From Gammaproteobacteria bacterium (lineage in GTDB: Bacteria > Pseudomonadota > Gammaproteobacteria > SZUA-152), in the NCBI GenBank assembly GCA_011051755.1, contig DRKN01000194.1, forward strand, positions 1 through 62,268: 62,268 bases of DNA, written 5' to 3'. Within the stretch, counting starts at the first letter, position 1. The number at the start of each line of letters is the position of its first letter. The position numbers and the translations under genes were made by a program. Positions 8,577 through 18,371 of the stretch are shown here, piece after piece. Under the pieces are notes generated by a model, which saw only the letters and a program-made list of their open reading frames with translations, was not told the DNA's origin and made no database searches.

Positions 8577-8603
8577 TTAGCGACCGCCGTCACAAATTCT
8601 TTA
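8577..8603 (-). promoter_or_regulatory. Candidate FliA (sigma28) promoter for flgKL
   Basis: On the minus strand taaagaat is followed by exactly 11 bases and then gtcgctaa, against the consensus TAAAGTTT-N11-GCCGATAA (12 of 16 matches). It lies between flgJ and flgK and points at flgK. Confidence 0.65.
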
Positions 8604-8680
8604 GAAACCGCTAAAGGAACCACTGATGATGCCGGGACGAAAAAAATTGAGATTTTTGCTCATGACTTCATCCGAGGCGC

Positions 8681-9643
8681 CTAATCGGCATCCCGCCCCG
8701 CGCTGACGGCCGACAGGGAACGTGCCATGGGTTCGCCATCGATGATGCCGATGATCTTTTCGGCATAGTCCGGATCCGTCGCATAACCGGCCCGCGCCAG
8801 CTCACTGACAAAGCGGTGACTGTCCGTAGCCGAGTCCAGTGCCGGGCGATAGCGCGTACTGTTCTGCAGGAAATTCACATAATCATCAAAACTGTCGGCG
8901 AAGGAATCATAGGCACGAAATTGCGCCCGCTCACGGGCAAAGGCGCCATTGCGGAATTCCTGCGTATCGACGCTGATCCGTTCACCGCCCCAACGGGCAT
9001 CCGCCTTGATGTTGAACAGGTTGTAACTACTGCGGCCATCCTCGTGGCGGGACACGAAACGCCCCCAGCCGGTCTCCAGCGCCGCCTGCGCCAGCAGCAC
9101 AGCGGGATCCACACCCAGCTTATCGGCCGCCTGACGGGCCTGTGGCCAAAGTGTCTTGACAAAATCCTCCGCTGTGGCCAACACGGTTTTCTGCACCACC
9201 GGCCCAGAGGCCATCATCGGAGATTCAACGGCAACGTGAGACGCCGATGGCAGGCGGGCATCCAGATAGTCACGCAATGTGCGAATACGATCCACCGCCG
9301 CAGCCTGCGCGGAAGTATTTTCCATACCCTTGCCCAGCCCCTGATCACTGCGCAGTTGCTGCACCAGCAACTCGGCAATGCCAATACCCTGCCCCTGGGC
9401 CAGATTGATGGCCATTTGCTTGTCATGCAAATCCTGATAGAAATCCGTCTGCTCACTATCGAACAGACCGTCATCCAGCTTGGCATCGCGAGCGCTCTTC
9501 AGCATCATCTGCAAAAACAGGGCTTCAAATTGCTGTGCGGCAAAACGCAGGGTTTCCTCCGGGTTACTGTCTGCACGGTGGCGTACGCCCTCCAGACTCT
9601 GCAAGTCGGTATACAAGGAGGCCGATGAAAGTGACGAGGTCAT
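8681..9643 (-). CDS. flgJ: Rod cap protein and peptidoglycan hydrolase FlgJ
   Basis: FlgJ scaffolds rod assembly in the periplasm and cuts peptidoglycan so the rod can pass. The 320-aa protein has the N-terminal rod-binding domain ([19 protein letters not shown], about 33-51) and a C-terminal glucosaminidase domain from about 165. The putative catalytic glutamate lies in [10 protein letters not shown], and the expected YNLFNIKAD motif is present. This is the bifunctional form found in beta/gammaproteobacteria. Its start overlaps the flgI stop by 4 bp (ATGA), so translation is coupled. Confidence 0.96.
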   Translation of the reverse strand: MTSSLSSASLYTDLQSLEGVRHRADSNPEETLRFAAQQFEALFLQMMLKSARDAKLDDGLFDSEQTDFYQDLHDKQMAINLAQGQGIGIAELLVQQLRSDQGLGKGMENTSAQAAAVDRIRTLRDYLDARLPSASHVAVESPMMASGPVVQKTVLATAEDFVKTLWPQARQAADKLGVDPAVLLAQAALETGWGRFVSRHEDGRSSYNLFNIKADARWGGERISVDTQEFRNGAFARERAQFRAYDSFADSFDDYVNFLQNSTRYRPALDSATDSHRFVSELARAGYATDPDYAEKIIGIIDGEPMARSLSAVSAGRDAD

Positions 9644-10776
9644 ATCACAATCAGCCTGGCGCTCAGCGCACCTGCGGCCTTGAGCGCTTCCAGTATCGCC
9701 ACCAGATCCCCCGGGGCGGCGCCGACTTCATTGACTGCACGAACGATTTCATCCAGCGAGACGCCCGGTGCGAATTTGAACATACGGCTGTCCGCCTGCT
9801 GCACGTCGATCTCCGTGCGCGGCACGACAACGGTCTGCCCGGCGCCACCGGCAAGCACACCACCGGGCGGTGGCTGACTCACTTCCGGGCGGGCGCTGAT
9901 GGTCACCATCAGACCGCCATGCGTCACCGCCGCCGGAGAAACCCGCACATTCTTGCCAATAATGACAGTGCCGGTGCGTGAATTGACAACGATTTTCGCC
10001 GCCGCCTCACCCGGCGAGACTTCGATATTTTCCAACAGCGACATGAAGGCCACCCGTTGCCCCATGTCACGAGGCGCGGCAACCCGAACAGAAGCGCCAT
10101 CCAGGGCATGAGCCGTGCCGGGCCCGACATGTTGATTGATGGCCATGGAAATACGATTTGCGGTGGTAAAATCGGGTGTATTCAGATTGAAGATCAGCGA
10201 ATTACCGTTAGCGAATGACGACACCACGCCACGCTCAATGGTCGCACCATTGGGAATACGCCCAACATTGGGTACGTTCATGGTAATGCTGGAGCCATCG
10301 GCCTCGACCCCAAAGCCACCGACCACCAGATTGCCCTGCGCCAACGCATAGACCTTGCCATCTGCACCCTTTAATGGCGCCATCAACAAACTGCCACCGC
10401 GCAGGCTTTTGGCATTACCAATAGAAGATACGGTGACATCGATGGTCTGCCCCGGCTTGGCAAACGCTGGCAGATCCGCATGCAGGGTCACCGCTGCGAC
10501 ATTCTTCAACTGCGGGTTAACATTGGCAGGCACATTGATACCGAATTGGTTGAGCATATTTTTCATGCTTTGCAGGGTGAACGGCGTCTGTGTGGTCTGA
10601 TCACCGGTACCACTCAAACCCACCACCAGGCCATAACCCACCAATTGGTTACTGCGTACGCCGGCAATCTGCGCCAGATCCTTGATACGTTCGGCCTGCA
10701 CCATTCCAGGCAACCCTATCAACGTCAGTATCAAACCGGCAATCAGTGCCCCACGCATCCGCAGATTACTTTTCAT
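9640..10776 (-). CDS. flgI: Flagellar P-ring protein FlgI
   Basis: FlgI forms the periplasmic P ring around the rod in the peptidoglycan layer. The 378-aa precursor starts at 10776, with gagagatgg upstream, rather than at 10803. This gives a signal peptide ([15 protein letters not shown]... ending MVQA before ERIKDL). Family blocks are present: [40 protein letters not shown] and the C-terminal [20 protein letters not shown]. It follows flgH by 14 bp. Confidence 0.97.
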   Translation of the reverse strand: MKSNLRMRGALIAGLILTLIGLPGMVQAERIKDLAQIAGVRSNQLVGYGLVVGLSGTGDQTTQTPFTLQSMKNMLNQFGINVPANVNPQLKNVAAVTLHADLPAFAKPGQTIDVTVSSIGNAKSLRGGSLLMAPLKGADGKVYALAQGNLVVGGFGVEADGSSITMNVPNVGRIPNGATIERGVVSSFANGNSLIFNLNTPDFTTANRISMAINQHVGPGTAHALDGASVRVAAPRDMGQRVAFMSLLENIEVSPGEAAAKIVVNSRTGTVIIGKNVRVSPAAVTHGGLMVTISARPEVSQPPPGGVLAGGAGQTVVVPRTEIDVQQADSRMFKFAPGVSLDEIVRAVNEVGAAPGDLVAILEALKAAGALSARLIVI

Positions 10777-10790
10777 GGATCCATCTCTCG

Positions 10791-11480
10791 TTAGAAGGGC
10801 CACCAGGGGCCGTCGAACACACGCTGCATCCAGCCTTTGCCATTAGCCTCGGCGAGCACGCCCTGGCCACCATAGACAATGCGCGCATCGGCCACCTGCG
10901 ATGACTTGACGGTATTGTCCGGACGAATATCGACTTGGCGGATAATGCCTGAAATCCGTACATGCTCCGATCCCTGATTCAGGGTCAACAGTTTTTCACC
11001 CCTCACCAGCAGATTACCATTGGGGAACACTTCAGCCACGGTTACAGTGATACTGCCGGTCAGGCTGTTACTCTGGGTGCTGTCACCTTCGCCACCAAAA
11101 TCACGCTTGGCGGCGACCGAGGCACTGAGAATATCCTTGCCGGCATAGCGTACCGGCGCACCAAAAACTGTGGGCGTTGAAAGATCGACAGCGGCGTCTT
11201 TTTTCGTGGAGGTGCTGGCCTTTTTACTGGCATTGGTTTTTTCCTGCAAAACAATCGTCAACACATCACCGACACGATGGGCCGTGGAGTCTTCGAACAG
11301 GGCGCGCTCGAAACCGGCCTTGTAAATGGCCCCATCGTTAATGGGAATCGGCATCGACATCACCGGGCGCACGGCCGAAAAACGTGGATCACTGACCGGT
11401 TCGTGAACCGGCGCGGCGCAACCGGCCAACAGCAGCAGAATCCCCAGTAGCGGAGTGACGAAGACGGGATTTTTATTCAT
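10791..11480 (-). CDS. flgH: Flagellar L-ring lipoprotein FlgH
   Basis: FlgH forms the outer-membrane L ring bushing. From the ATG at 11480 the 229-aa precursor has a lipobox LLAGC (C21). The longer frame from 11495 uses TTG and adds five residues before the signal peptide. Family motifs include [25 protein letters not shown] and the C-terminal [21 protein letters not shown] with VVYGGQG-like residues. It lies between flgG and flgI in canonical order. Confidence 0.96.
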   Translation of the reverse strand: MNKNPVFVTPLLGILLLLAGCAAPVHEPVSDPRFSAVRPVMSMPIPINDGAIYKAGFERALFEDSTAHRVGDVLTIVLQEKTNASKKASTSTKKDAAVDLSTPTVFGAPVRYAGKDILSASVAAKRDFGGEGDSTQSNSLTGSITVTVAEVFPNGNLLVRGEKLLTLNQGSEHVRISGIIRQVDIRPDNTVKSSQVADARIVYGGQGVLAEANGKGWMQRVFDGPWWPF

Positions 11481-11540
11481 ATCAATCTCGGCCAATTTGT
11501 CGTGTTACATGTTGTTATAAAAATTTGTCATAGAAAGTTG

Positions 11541-12326
11541 TTATAAATTGTTGTTCAGGTATTGCAGCATCTGATCCGCCGTGGAAATGGCCTTGGAATT
11601 CATCTCGTAGGCGCGCTGGGTTTCGATCAATTCCACCATTTCCTTCACTGAATTGACATTAGATGACTCCAGCGCCCCCTGCACCACGCTGCCCAGGCCA
11701 TTGAGGCCCGGCGTACCATTCTGCGGTGAGCCACTGGCGGCCGTTTCGTTGTAGAGGTTCTCACCCATGGGCTGTAAGCCGGTGGGATTCTGGAAGTCGG
11801 CCAGCTGAATGCTGCCAATCTGCGTTGGCGCCGCACTACCCGGCACCATGACGGATACCACACCATCCGAACCAATGGCGATACTCTGTGCATTGTTGGG
11901 AATCGTCATGGCCGGCTGCACCTGATAGCCGCCAGCGGTGACCAGTTCTCCGACATCGTTAACCTGGAATGAACCGTCACGGGTGTAGGCCAGTGAGCCA
12001 TCCGCTTGCAGGATTTGAAAATAACCCCGCCCCTGAATCGCGACATCGAGATTGTTTTCCGTCTGAATCATATTGCCCTGACTATGATTTTTTTCCGTCG
12101 CCACGGTACGCACGCCGGTACCCAGCATCAGGCCGGAAGGCAGTTTGGTATTTTCCGTGGACTGTGAACCGACCTGGCGCACATTCTGATACAGCAGGTC
12201 TTCAAACACGGCCCGGCTGCGTTTGTAAGCAGTGGTATTGGCATTGGCCAGATTATTGGAAATCACCGACAGGCGCGTCTGTTGCGCATCCAGTCCGGTT
12301 TTTGCGATCCATAGTGCCGAATTCAT
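11541..12326 (-). CDS. flgG: Flagellar distal rod protein FlgG
   Basis: FlgG builds the distal rod. The 261-aa protein has the N-terminal motif [20 protein letters not shown], a long run of flgG-type sequence ([39 protein letters not shown]) and the C-terminal [20 protein letters not shown] helix. Length is typical (260-262). It sits between flgF and flgH. Confidence 0.97.
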   Translation of the reverse strand: MNSALWIAKTGLDAQQTRLSVISNNLANANTTAYKRSRAVFEDLLYQNVRQVGSQSTENTKLPSGLMLGTGVRTVATEKNHSQGNMIQTENNLDVAIQGRGYFQILQADGSLAYTRDGSFQVNDVGELVTAGGYQVQPAMTIPNNAQSIAIGSDGVVSVMVPGSAAPTQIGSIQLADFQNPTGLQPMGENLYNETAASGSPQNGTPGLNGLGSVVQGALESSNVNSVKEMVELIETQRAYEMNSKAISTADQMLQYLNNNL

Positions 12327-12373
12327 GGTGTCTACCTCTCTAAAAATCTGTCGGGTTGTACTTCAGGCCGTGA

Positions 12374-13114
12374 TCAGCTCAGGCTCAGTAATTCATTGGA
12401 CTTGGAGGCCATCTCACCCGCCGCCTTCATCATTTTTACCTGCGCCTCATACTGGCGGGCCAGGGCAATCATATTGACCATGGCGTCCACCGTATTGACA
12501 TTACTGGTTTCCAGCGCCCCGGAGGCCAGCCGCACCGAGGCATCGGCATCGGCTTCAAAACCATCCTTCAAGCGCATCAGGCCATCCTTGCCTTTTATCA
12601 GCTCCGCCTCGTCCGGATTGACCAGCTTGATGCGATCAACCACCGTGAGTGAATTGGCAAATTCGCCAATACCACGGATAGTGATGGTGCCATCGACGCC
12701 GATTTCCAGTGATTCCGCCTGCGGAACCGCAATCGGTCCACGGTTCCCCATCACCGGGTAACCACTTCCTGTGACCAGGAGACCGCCGGATTCAATACGT
12801 AGATTGCCGGCACGGGTATAGGCCTCCTGCCCATCGGGCGCCTGCACGGCGAGCCATCCATTGCCCTGAATCGCCATATCAAGATCACGCCCGGTGGCCT
12901 GGATGGCGCCACTTTCAAGATTGACGCCCGGATTCTCGGTCATGGCATAGACCCGGGTTGGAGAACCCGACCCGAAGACGGGCATACTGCGAAAGGCCGC
13001 CAGGTCTTCACGAAACCCTGTGGTATTGGCATTGGCCAGATTATTACTGTTAACCGCCTGTGCCAGCGCCGTCTGCTTGGCGCCTGACATGGCCACGTAA
13101 AGCATGCGATCCAT
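12374..13114 (-). CDS. flgF: Flagellar proximal rod protein FlgF
   Basis: FlgF is a proximal rod subunit. The 246-aa protein starts MDRMLYVAMSGAKQTALAQA, with [14 protein letters not shown] in the rod motif and the C-terminal AMVNMIALARQYEAQVKMM helix. MDR at the N terminus with about 245 residues distinguishes FlgF from FlgG. A small shift in the spacer to flgG (47 bp) leaves room for its own ribosome site. Confidence 0.96.
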   Translation of the reverse strand: MDRMLYVAMSGAKQTALAQAVNSNNLANANTTGFREDLAAFRSMPVFGSGSPTRVYAMTENPGVNLESGAIQATGRDLDMAIQGNGWLAVQAPDGQEAYTRAGNLRIESGGLLVTGSGYPVMGNRGPIAVPQAESLEIGVDGTITIRGIGEFANSLTVVDRIKLVNPDEAELIKGKDGLMRLKDGFEADADASVRLASGALETSNVNTVDAMVNMIALARQYEAQVKMMKAAGEMASKSNELLSLS

Positions 13115-13152
13115 GATTCGTATTCCGCTTCTTTTCTAACAATAATCAGTTA

Positions 13153-14373
13153 TTAGATATTTATAATGGTCTGGGTGATGGTATCTGCTGCACTGATCAC
13201 CTGCGCATTCGCCTGATAGTTACGCTGCGCGGTAATCAGGTTCACCAGACTTTCGGCAATATCCACATTCGAGGTCTCCAATGCACCGGATTGAACCAGA
13301 CCAAAACTGGCCGTGTTCGCCTCACCTAACAATAAATCTCCAGACTCGAATGTCTGCGCCCAGTTAGTGTCACCCAATTGCCGCAAACCCTGCATATTAG
13401 GAAAATTAGCCAGGGCGATCTTGCCCAGCGGTGTAGCCTGGCCATTGGTGAAACGGGCGAACACGACGCCTTCACCATCGATATCGATACCACTTAGCCG
13501 ACCGGTGGTAAAACCATCCTGCGACAAACCATTGACGGCAAATGGGCTGCCGTACTGGGTAGAATTGGTGTAATCCAGGGTGATCTGAATGGGGTCGGCG
13601 CCAGTGCCCGAGGGCACGGCATCATAATTGATCGTCAACGGCCCATTGACGCTGCCGTCCGAATTAAAGGTCATGGTAATGGGTGAGGCGCCGCCACTGG
13701 AAACCACATTGCCATCGATATATTGGTAGGCATCCCACTGGTTGGCGACGGCGGTTTTTACGTAATACAGCGTTGATGTGTGTGGGGTACCCAGCGAATC
13801 GTAAATAACGGTGGATGTCGAGCTGTTGAAGCTGGTGGCATCGAGAGGATCAAAGGGTGTGGTTGAAGGTGGCGATTCGGACGAACTCAGGTTGATACTG
13901 GCGGTGATCGCGGTCGTCGCCTGGGGCGGGCCATCAGATGTCAACAGCTGCAGATCCGTCAATACGCCGGTATTGAAGGTTCCCCCCGTCACTGCCGGGA
14001 ATATCTGCAATCTCTGCGCCGCCTGATTGACCACATAGCCTTCACGATCGACATGGAAGGCGCCTGCGCGGGTGAACGACTGGCCAGATGAATCATTCAG
14101 CACAAACATGCCCTGGCCGCGTACCGAGATATCGAGATTGCGCTCGGTAAAATCGATATTACCCTGGGTAAAGTTTTGTGACACGGCGGCGACACTGACG
14201 CCGTTACCGGTGGCGATATCACTGATGCCCTCAAAGGCCACGGCATAGACATCGGCAAACTCCGCACGCGAGCGCTTAAAACCCGTGGTGCTGGCATTGG
14301 CGATGTTATTACCGGTGATCGAAAGATCAGTCTGAGCGGCATTCAGCCCGCTTAATGCAATACGAAATGGCAT
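13153..14373 (-). CDS. flgE: Flagellar hook protein FlgE
   Basis: FlgE forms the hook, the universal joint outside the cell. The 406-aa protein starts MPFRIALSGLNAAQTDLSI, carries NNIANASTTGFKRSRAEFAD and NLDISVRGQGMFVLND, has a central FlgE D2-type region (STVIYDSLGTPHTSTLYYVK) and ends with ALETSNVDIAESLVNLITAQ plus RNYQANA. Length is in the usual 400-430 range. flgD lies directly upstream, giving hook cap followed by hook. Confidence 0.97.
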   Translation of the reverse strand: MPFRIALSGLNAAQTDLSITGNNIANASTTGFKRSRAEFADVYAVAFEGISDIATGNGVSVAAVSQNFTQGNIDFTERNLDISVRGQGMFVLNDSSGQSFTRAGAFHVDREGYVVNQAAQRLQIFPAVTGGTFNTGVLTDLQLLTSDGPPQATTAITASINLSSSESPPSTTPFDPLDATSFNSSTSTVIYDSLGTPHTSTLYYVKTAVANQWDAYQYIDGNVVSSGGASPITMTFNSDGSVNGPLTINYDAVPSGTGADPIQITLDYTNSTQYGSPFAVNGLSQDGFTTGRLSGIDIDGEGVVFARFTNGQATPLGKIALANFPNMQGLRQLGDTNWAQTFESGDLLLGEANTASFGLVQSGALETSNVDIAESLVNLITAQRNYQANAQVISAADTITQTIINI

Positions 14374-14399
14374 GATTTATCTCCTCATTCCCCAACTGT

Positions 14400-15080
14400 T
14401 TACTGGATTGACCGCACACTGGACAGATCGACGCTATTCCCATCGGCCAGATTTAATCTTATACCCTGCCCACCCTGGCCCAGGATGACGCTGTCAACTG
14501 CGGAACTCACCAGAGTTTCCAATGCCTCGGTGCCGCCTTCGGTTCGTGTTTCAGCACTGATGAAATAACGCCCTGCCTGGGCTTGCGCACCACTATCGGT
14601 TATACCATCCCAGTTAAAATACACGTCTCCCGTTTGTTGCGGACCCAACTCCAAACGGCGTATTACCTGCCCACTGGCATCTTGAATGGTAATCGTCAGA
14701 TCGCTGCTCGATGAGTCGAGATCCACCACCCCGGACAGCGTCCCACCTTGCGGCAGGGTGCCGACACCCGAGGGCACCAAGACCGTACGCCCTACCAGTG
14801 ACGATGCCTGTAGTGCCTGATTGGATTGCAGCGACGCGGCCAGACCATCGAACGACGCCTGCAACTCGGTCAGGCCCGTGACAGTACTGAACTGCGCCAT
14901 CTGGGCAATAAAGTCGCCATTCTCCATCGGTTTCATGGGATCCTGGTTGTTCAACTGAGCGATCATCAGCTCCAGAAATTCACTTTGACCCAATTCATCC
15001 TGGGCCTTTTTCTTGGTCTGTTGTTCACCCAGGGCAAGTCCACTGAGGGCTGATGTCAGATTGTTATCCACGTTTGTCAT
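14400..15080 (-). CDS. flgD: Flagellar hook capping protein FlgD
   Basis: FlgD caps the growing hook and guides FlgE assembly; it is removed afterwards. The 226-aa protein has the conserved N-terminal motif QSEFLELMIAQLNNQDPMKP followed by MENGDFIAQMAQFS, and a C-terminal FLG-Ig/Tudor-like region (GDVYFNWDGITDSGAQAQAG). The start at 15080 is chosen because GGAG stands 6 bases upstream. Upstream in-frame starts at 15086 and 15101 are possible. Confidence 0.96.
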   Translation of the reverse strand: MTNVDNNLTSALSGLALGEQQTKKKAQDELGQSEFLELMIAQLNNQDPMKPMENGDFIAQMAQFSTVTGLTELQASFDGLAASLQSNQALQASSLVGRTVLVPSGVGTLPQGGTLSGVVDLDSSSSDLTITIQDASGQVIRRLELGPQQTGDVYFNWDGITDSGAQAQAGRYFISAETRTEGGTEALETLVSSAVDSVILGQGGQGIRLNLADGNSVDLSSVRSIQ

Positions 15081-15093
15081 CGTCATCTCCGCC

Positions 15094-15507
15094 TTATTCA
15101 CCCAGACTCAAAGTGCGCATCAATAATTGTTTGGATGTCTTGGCCACTTCCACATTGCTTTGATAGGATCGCGATGCTGCAATCATGTTAGCCATTTCTT
15201 CCACCATGTTGACATTGGGCTTGTAGATGTAGCCCGCTTCGTCCGCCTGCGGATGGCTCGGGGCAAATTCCTTACGCAGTGGCGACTGGCTTTCGACAAT
15301 ACCTTTCACGTCGACACCCGCGCCCCTGTTCGCCTCGCCCAGGGCGTTCAGCGTGGCGGAAAATACGGGATATCGCGCGCGATAGGTTTCATTCGTACTT
15401 GAACTCACCGTCTCGGCATTGGCGAGATTACTGGCGGTGGTATTGAGCCGCAGCGCCTGCGCACTCATACCCGACCCAGCGATATCCAAAACGTTAAATA
15501 GCGACAT
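15094..15507 (-). CDS. flgC: Flagellar proximal rod protein FlgC
   Basis: A 137-aa proximal rod subunit. MSLFNVLDIAGSGMSAQ opens the protein, the family motif TASNLANAETVSSS replaces the TPGY/TTGF form as usual in FlgC, and the C-terminal helix VEEMANMIAASRSYQSNVEV is present. It lies 13 bp before flgD. Confidence 0.97.
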   Translation of the reverse strand: MSLFNVLDIAGSGMSAQALRLNTTASNLANAETVSSSTNETYRARYPVFSATLNALGEANRGAGVDVKGIVESQSPLRKEFAPSHPQADEAGYIYKPNVNMVEEMANMIAASRSYQSNVEVAKTSKQLLMRTLSLGE

Positions 15508-15543
15508 GATAATTTACCCTTGATTCCTTGTTGCCCACCTCGT

Positions 15544-15570
15544 GGTTCATCCATACAAGCTTGATGAACC
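15544..15570. other. Intercistronic hairpin between flgB and flgC
   Basis: A perfect 8-bp inverted repeat, ggttcatc (15544-15551) and gatgaacc (15563-15570), with an 11-nt loop and no T tract. It lies in the 71-bp spacer inside the flg operon and may stabilise or process the mRNA (inference). Confidence 0.5.
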
Positions 15571-15578
15571 CGCAGAGA

Positions 15579-16007
15579 CTATTCACCTTTCAGTGCCGTC
15601 TTGAGCATCTTTACCTTGCCCGTGAGGAAACGGAGATTGGCCTGATACAGAACGGCATTTTCCATAAACGCCGACTTTTCACGCAAAGGATCCACTGTGT
15701 TACCGTCCAGAGACGGCTGGGTGGGATTACGGAATTTCAATTCACCGATAAGATCATCGATGCTGCCCGTCGATACGCCACTGCCGCCCAGGTGTCTGGC
15801 ATGAGTGGTGGTGAGGCGACCTTCGCCGCCCTGCGCCTTACCTTGCTGGCCGACCTGCCGTAAGGCGGTTCTGAAGTCGATATCACGCGCCTTGAATCCG
15901 GGAGTTTCGGCATTGGCCAGATTATTGGCCAATACCTCGGAACGCCGAGAATGGATAGCCAGCGCATGCTGGCTGATGCCGAGCACCTTTTCCAAACCAA
16001 ACCGCAT
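15579..16007 (-). CDS. flgB: Flagellar proximal rod protein FlgB
   Basis: A 142-aa rod subunit and first gene of the rod-hook operon. It has LANNLANAETPGFKARDIDF near residue 26 and a C-terminal NAVLYQANLRFLTGKVKML helix, as in FlgB. GGAG lies about 7 bases before the ATG. A sigma54-type promoter 39-53 bp upstream is expected to start the flgBCDEFGHIJ transcript. Confidence 0.97.
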   Translation of the reverse strand: MRFGLEKVLGISQHALAIHSRRSEVLANNLANAETPGFKARDIDFRTALRQVGQQGKAQGGEGRLTTTHARHLGGSGVSTGSIDDLIGELKFRNPTQPSLDGNTVDPLREKSAFMENAVLYQANLRFLTGKVKMLKTALKGE

Positions 16008-16045
16008 GTTGCTTCTCCGTTGCCAGTGTTGTCAGTGAAAATAAA

Positions 16046-16060
16046 GCAAAGGATATGCCA
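16046..16060 (-). promoter_or_regulatory. Sigma54 (-24/-12) promoter for the flgB operon
   Basis: The minus strand reads tggcatatcctttgc, with GG and GC elements at the required 10-base separation (consensus TGGCAYR-N4-TTGC). It lies 39 bp from the flgB start. RpoN control of flgB, through a FleQ/FlrC-type activator, is known in polar-flagellated gammaproteobacteria. The activator is not in the window. Confidence 0.8.
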
Positions 16061-16194
16061 CTTTATTTTTTATCTTTAATTACAGATGCTTAGAAATTTT
16101 TGACCGCGTTAGAAAAGGCCGGGGCGGCAACTTGAGGCCAGCAAATGGCAACGGTGGCAAGAACTGGAGGATGAGGAGTGAGGAGCCTGCTGGA

Positions 16195-16342
16195 CGGGTT
16201 TTTCATACCCACATGGAATATGCATCAACCGCGTGGGCACATAAAACGTACCCACCCTACACGCTGTTTTTTCAAGCAAGTTTGTAGATGACACCATTGC
16301 GCCAGCGCACCAGATCGAACGCTTAAAAATAGCTGGAAATGG
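16195..16342. repeat. Duplicated 3' end of cheR (degenerate copy)
   Basis: About 148 bp here repeat the sequence at 16373-16520 with an offset of 178 bp. The shared part includes ttcaagcaagtttgtagatg followed by acaccattgcgccagcg, which is the C-terminal coding end and stop of cheR on the minus strand. The shared part also includes the adjoining gtgggcacataaaacgt palindrome. The copy has a TAA replacing the SEE codons, so it is not translated as part of cheR. It appears to be a tandem duplication of cheR's tail with the neighbouring repeat. Confidence 0.85.
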
Positions 16343-16370
16343 AATCAGGCCCACCCATCCTGGTAGGGTG

Positions 16371-16439
16371 GGCAGGCTTTTCATGCCCACGTGAAATATG
16401 CACCAACTGTGTGGGCACATAAAACGTGCCCACCCTACA
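16371..16439. repeat. Copies of the gtagggtgggca / tgcccaccctac palindrome
   Basis: ggtagggtgggcaggctttt at 16372-16391 is followed by catgcccacgtg, and gtgggcacataaaacgtgcc plus caccctac lies at 16411-16438; a further copy is at 16231-16260. Together they form stem-loops downstream of cheR. The same dispersed family recurs at 21263, 24780, 39658, 39706, 54800 and 54953. Confidence 0.8.
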
Positions 16440-16449
16440 TACTGTTTTT

Positions 16450-17277
16450 TCAAGCAAGTTTGTAGATGACACCATTGCGCCAGCGAACTAGCTCGAATTC
16501 TTCGGAATAACTGGAAATGGACTCTGAACCACCCAGCACCAAAAAGCCACCGGGATTTAGCGTACGCGCCATGCGGGTAAGAATATCCCGTTTCAAGTCA
16601 GCGGAAAAATAGATCAGTACATTGCGACAATAGATGATGTCGAATTTCCCCAGTGCGGCATAACCCTGCATAAGATTCAACTCCCGGAAACTGACGCGCG
16701 CACGGATGTCATCCTTGACCTGCCAGCCAGCCCCGGTTTGATTGAAAAAACGTCGCTTGCGTTCCTCCGACAGCCCTCGCGATGCAGCCACACCTTCGTA
16801 AAAGCCACTGCGGGCCTGCTCAAGCACCGTGGGAGAAATATCCGTGCCAAGTATCTGCACAGCATTGGCCGGTAGACTGCCCGGTCGCTTCTGAAAATAC
16901 TCACTGACGATCATACTCAGTGAATAGGCCTCTTGGCCGCTGGAACTGGCCGCGGACCAGATACGTACCTGCCGAGCCTGTTTCTTGGCAAACTCCGGCA
17001 GTAATTGTTCCTTGAGAATATCGAAGGGATAGCTGTCACGAAACCAGGACGTTTCATTGGTCGTCATGGCATCCATAATACGATGCCGCAGCTTGCCGTC
17101 CCGCTTGATGTGCTGCATAAGCACACTGAAAGACTCAATATTCTGCTCTTTCATCAGGCGCGTGAGACGACTGGTCACCAGATAGTGCTTGTTGTCACCC
17201 AGCACAATGCCGCTCACATTTTCAAGAAAGGTGCGAAAAGCATTATAGTCTTCACTGGTGAGGCCCTTGGCGGGCAT
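16450..17277 (-). CDS. cheR: Chemotaxis protein methyltransferase CheR
   Basis: CheR methylates glutamates of chemoreceptors using S-adenosylmethionine, setting adaptation. The 275-aa protein has the N-terminal all-alpha domain (about 1-75), TTNETSWFRD, the SAM-binding motif IWSAASSSGQEAYSL, the acidic GTDISPTVLEQAR and the FDIIYCRNVLIYF motif. The ATG at 17277 has AGGA 6 bases upstream and is preferred to 17292. It follows cheV, and no cheB is present. Its last about 70 bp are duplicated downstream. Confidence 0.96.
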   Translation of the reverse strand: MPAKGLTSEDYNAFRTFLENVSGIVLGDNKHYLVTSRLTRLMKEQNIESFSVLMQHIKRDGKLRHRIMDAMTTNETSWFRDSYPFDILKEQLLPEFAKKQARQVRIWSAASSSGQEAYSLSMIVSEYFQKRPGSLPANAVQILGTDISPTVLEQARSGFYEGVAASRGLSEERKRRFFNQTGAGWQVKDDIRARVSFRELNLMQGYAALGKFDIIYCRNVLIYFSADLKRDILTRMARTLNPGGFLVLGGSESISSYSEEFELVRWRNGVIYKLA

Positions 17278-17337
17278 ACTATTTCCTGTCATCGGTCTTT
17301 TTGGCTAGGGGATGTTAATCATCAGTTTGACGAGCCC

Positions 17338-18273
17338 TTATGCGGCCTTTCTCGCCTTCACTGTCTTGACGGCTTCAAGGATCGTTTCAGCAAACTCATC
17401 GGCATTGAATTTCGGCATAAATTTATCGGCTCCCACTTTTTCCACCAGGGCCTGATTGAAGACACCACTCAACGAGGTATGCAGGATCACATACAGATCT
17501 TTCATGTGGGAATTCTTACGGATCTCCGTGGTCAGCGTATAGCCATCCATGTTGGGCATTTCCACATCGGAAATCACCATCGTCAGCTCAGTCGAGAGGT
17601 CATCATGCTGCTTCGACAGCTCTTGCAGATATTGCAGCGCTTCCAACCCGTCTTTCACCACCACGGACTCAATGCCGAGTTGGTCAAGGGTGCGGGTGAT
17701 TTGACGGCGCGCGACACTGGAATCATCGGCCACAAGAATTTTTGGGATATCACCCACGTTGCCACTTTCAACAATTTCGTCGGACACCTCAGAGACCGTC
17801 CCCACCACTTCTGCGAGAATTTTCTCCACATCGAGAATTTCCACCAGACGCTTATCGACGCGGGTCACGGCCGTCAGATAGCTGCTATTCCCCGAGCCTC
17901 TGGGCGGCGGCAAAATTTCCTCCCAGTTCATATTAACGATACGGTCAACTCCGTTGACGATATAACCCTGAAGCGTGCGGTTATAATCGGCAATCACCAC
18001 GAAGGCATTGCTGATGTCATCCATGGGTGTGTAACCCAGCGCCATACCCAAGTCATAAACGGGAATGGTTTTACCCCGCATGCTGGCAATACCCCGCACC
18101 ACTGGATTGGAATTCGGCACACGCGTCAACGGTGGGCAGCGAATGACCTCCTGCACCTTGAAGACATTGATGCCATACAGCTGCTCCGTCGCCAGACGGA
18201 ACAACAGCAATTCAAGCCGGTTTTCACCCACCAACTGCGTGCGTTTATCAACCCCATCAAGTACTCCAGCCAT
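17338..18273 (-). CDS. cheV: Chemotaxis coupling protein CheV
   Basis: CheV links receptors to CheA like CheW and carries its own receiver domain for adaptation. The 311-aa protein has an N-terminal CheW domain (about 18-160, including FKVQEVIRCPPLTRVPNS and VVRGIASMRGKTIPV) and a C-terminal receiver with the acidic pair in VADDSS and the phosphoacceptor aspartate in ISDVEMPNMDG (about D236). The ATG at 18273 has GGAG 7 bases upstream. Placing cheV-cheR next to flgA/flgB matches Pseudomonas and Vibrio polar systems. Confidence 0.97.
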   Translation of the reverse strand: MAGVLDGVDKRTQLVGENRLELLLFRLATEQLYGINVFKVQEVIRCPPLTRVPNSNPVVRGIASMRGKTIPVYDLGMALGYTPMDDISNAFVVIADYNRTLQGYIVNGVDRIVNMNWEEILPPPRGSGNSSYLTAVTRVDKRLVEILDVEKILAEVVGTVSEVSDEIVESGNVGDIPKILVADDSSVARRQITRTLDQLGIESVVVKDGLEALQYLQELSKQHDDLSTELTMVISDVEMPNMDGYTLTTEIRKNSHMKDLYVILHTSLSGVFNQALVEKVGADKFMPKFNADEFAETILEAVKTVKARKAA

Positions 18274-18356
18274 CACTCAGCTCCAGAATGTTAACGACCT
18301 GCATTTCAGTACCCGCTCTATCGACACACTGTGGAGATTTCTTGAGGAGAGCAACA

Positions 18357-18371
18357 TGGCACGTCTGTTGC
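18357..18371 (+). promoter_or_regulatory. Sigma54 (-24/-12) promoter for flgA
   Basis: tggcacgtctgttgc is a full match to the consensus TGGCACG-N4-TTGC with correct GG/GC spacing. It points at flgA, about 126 bp downstream. A 12/16 FliA-like match (taaagatt-N11-cccggtca, 18382-18408) lies just downstream but is weaker. Confidence 0.88.

Noticed and set aside
16109..16453. Minus-strand frame of 114 codons
   Set aside because: It is made of the duplicated cheR tail and palindromes and shows internal repetition; not a gene.
17005..18294. Plus-strand frame of 429 codons
   Set aside because: Antisense to cheR and cheV.
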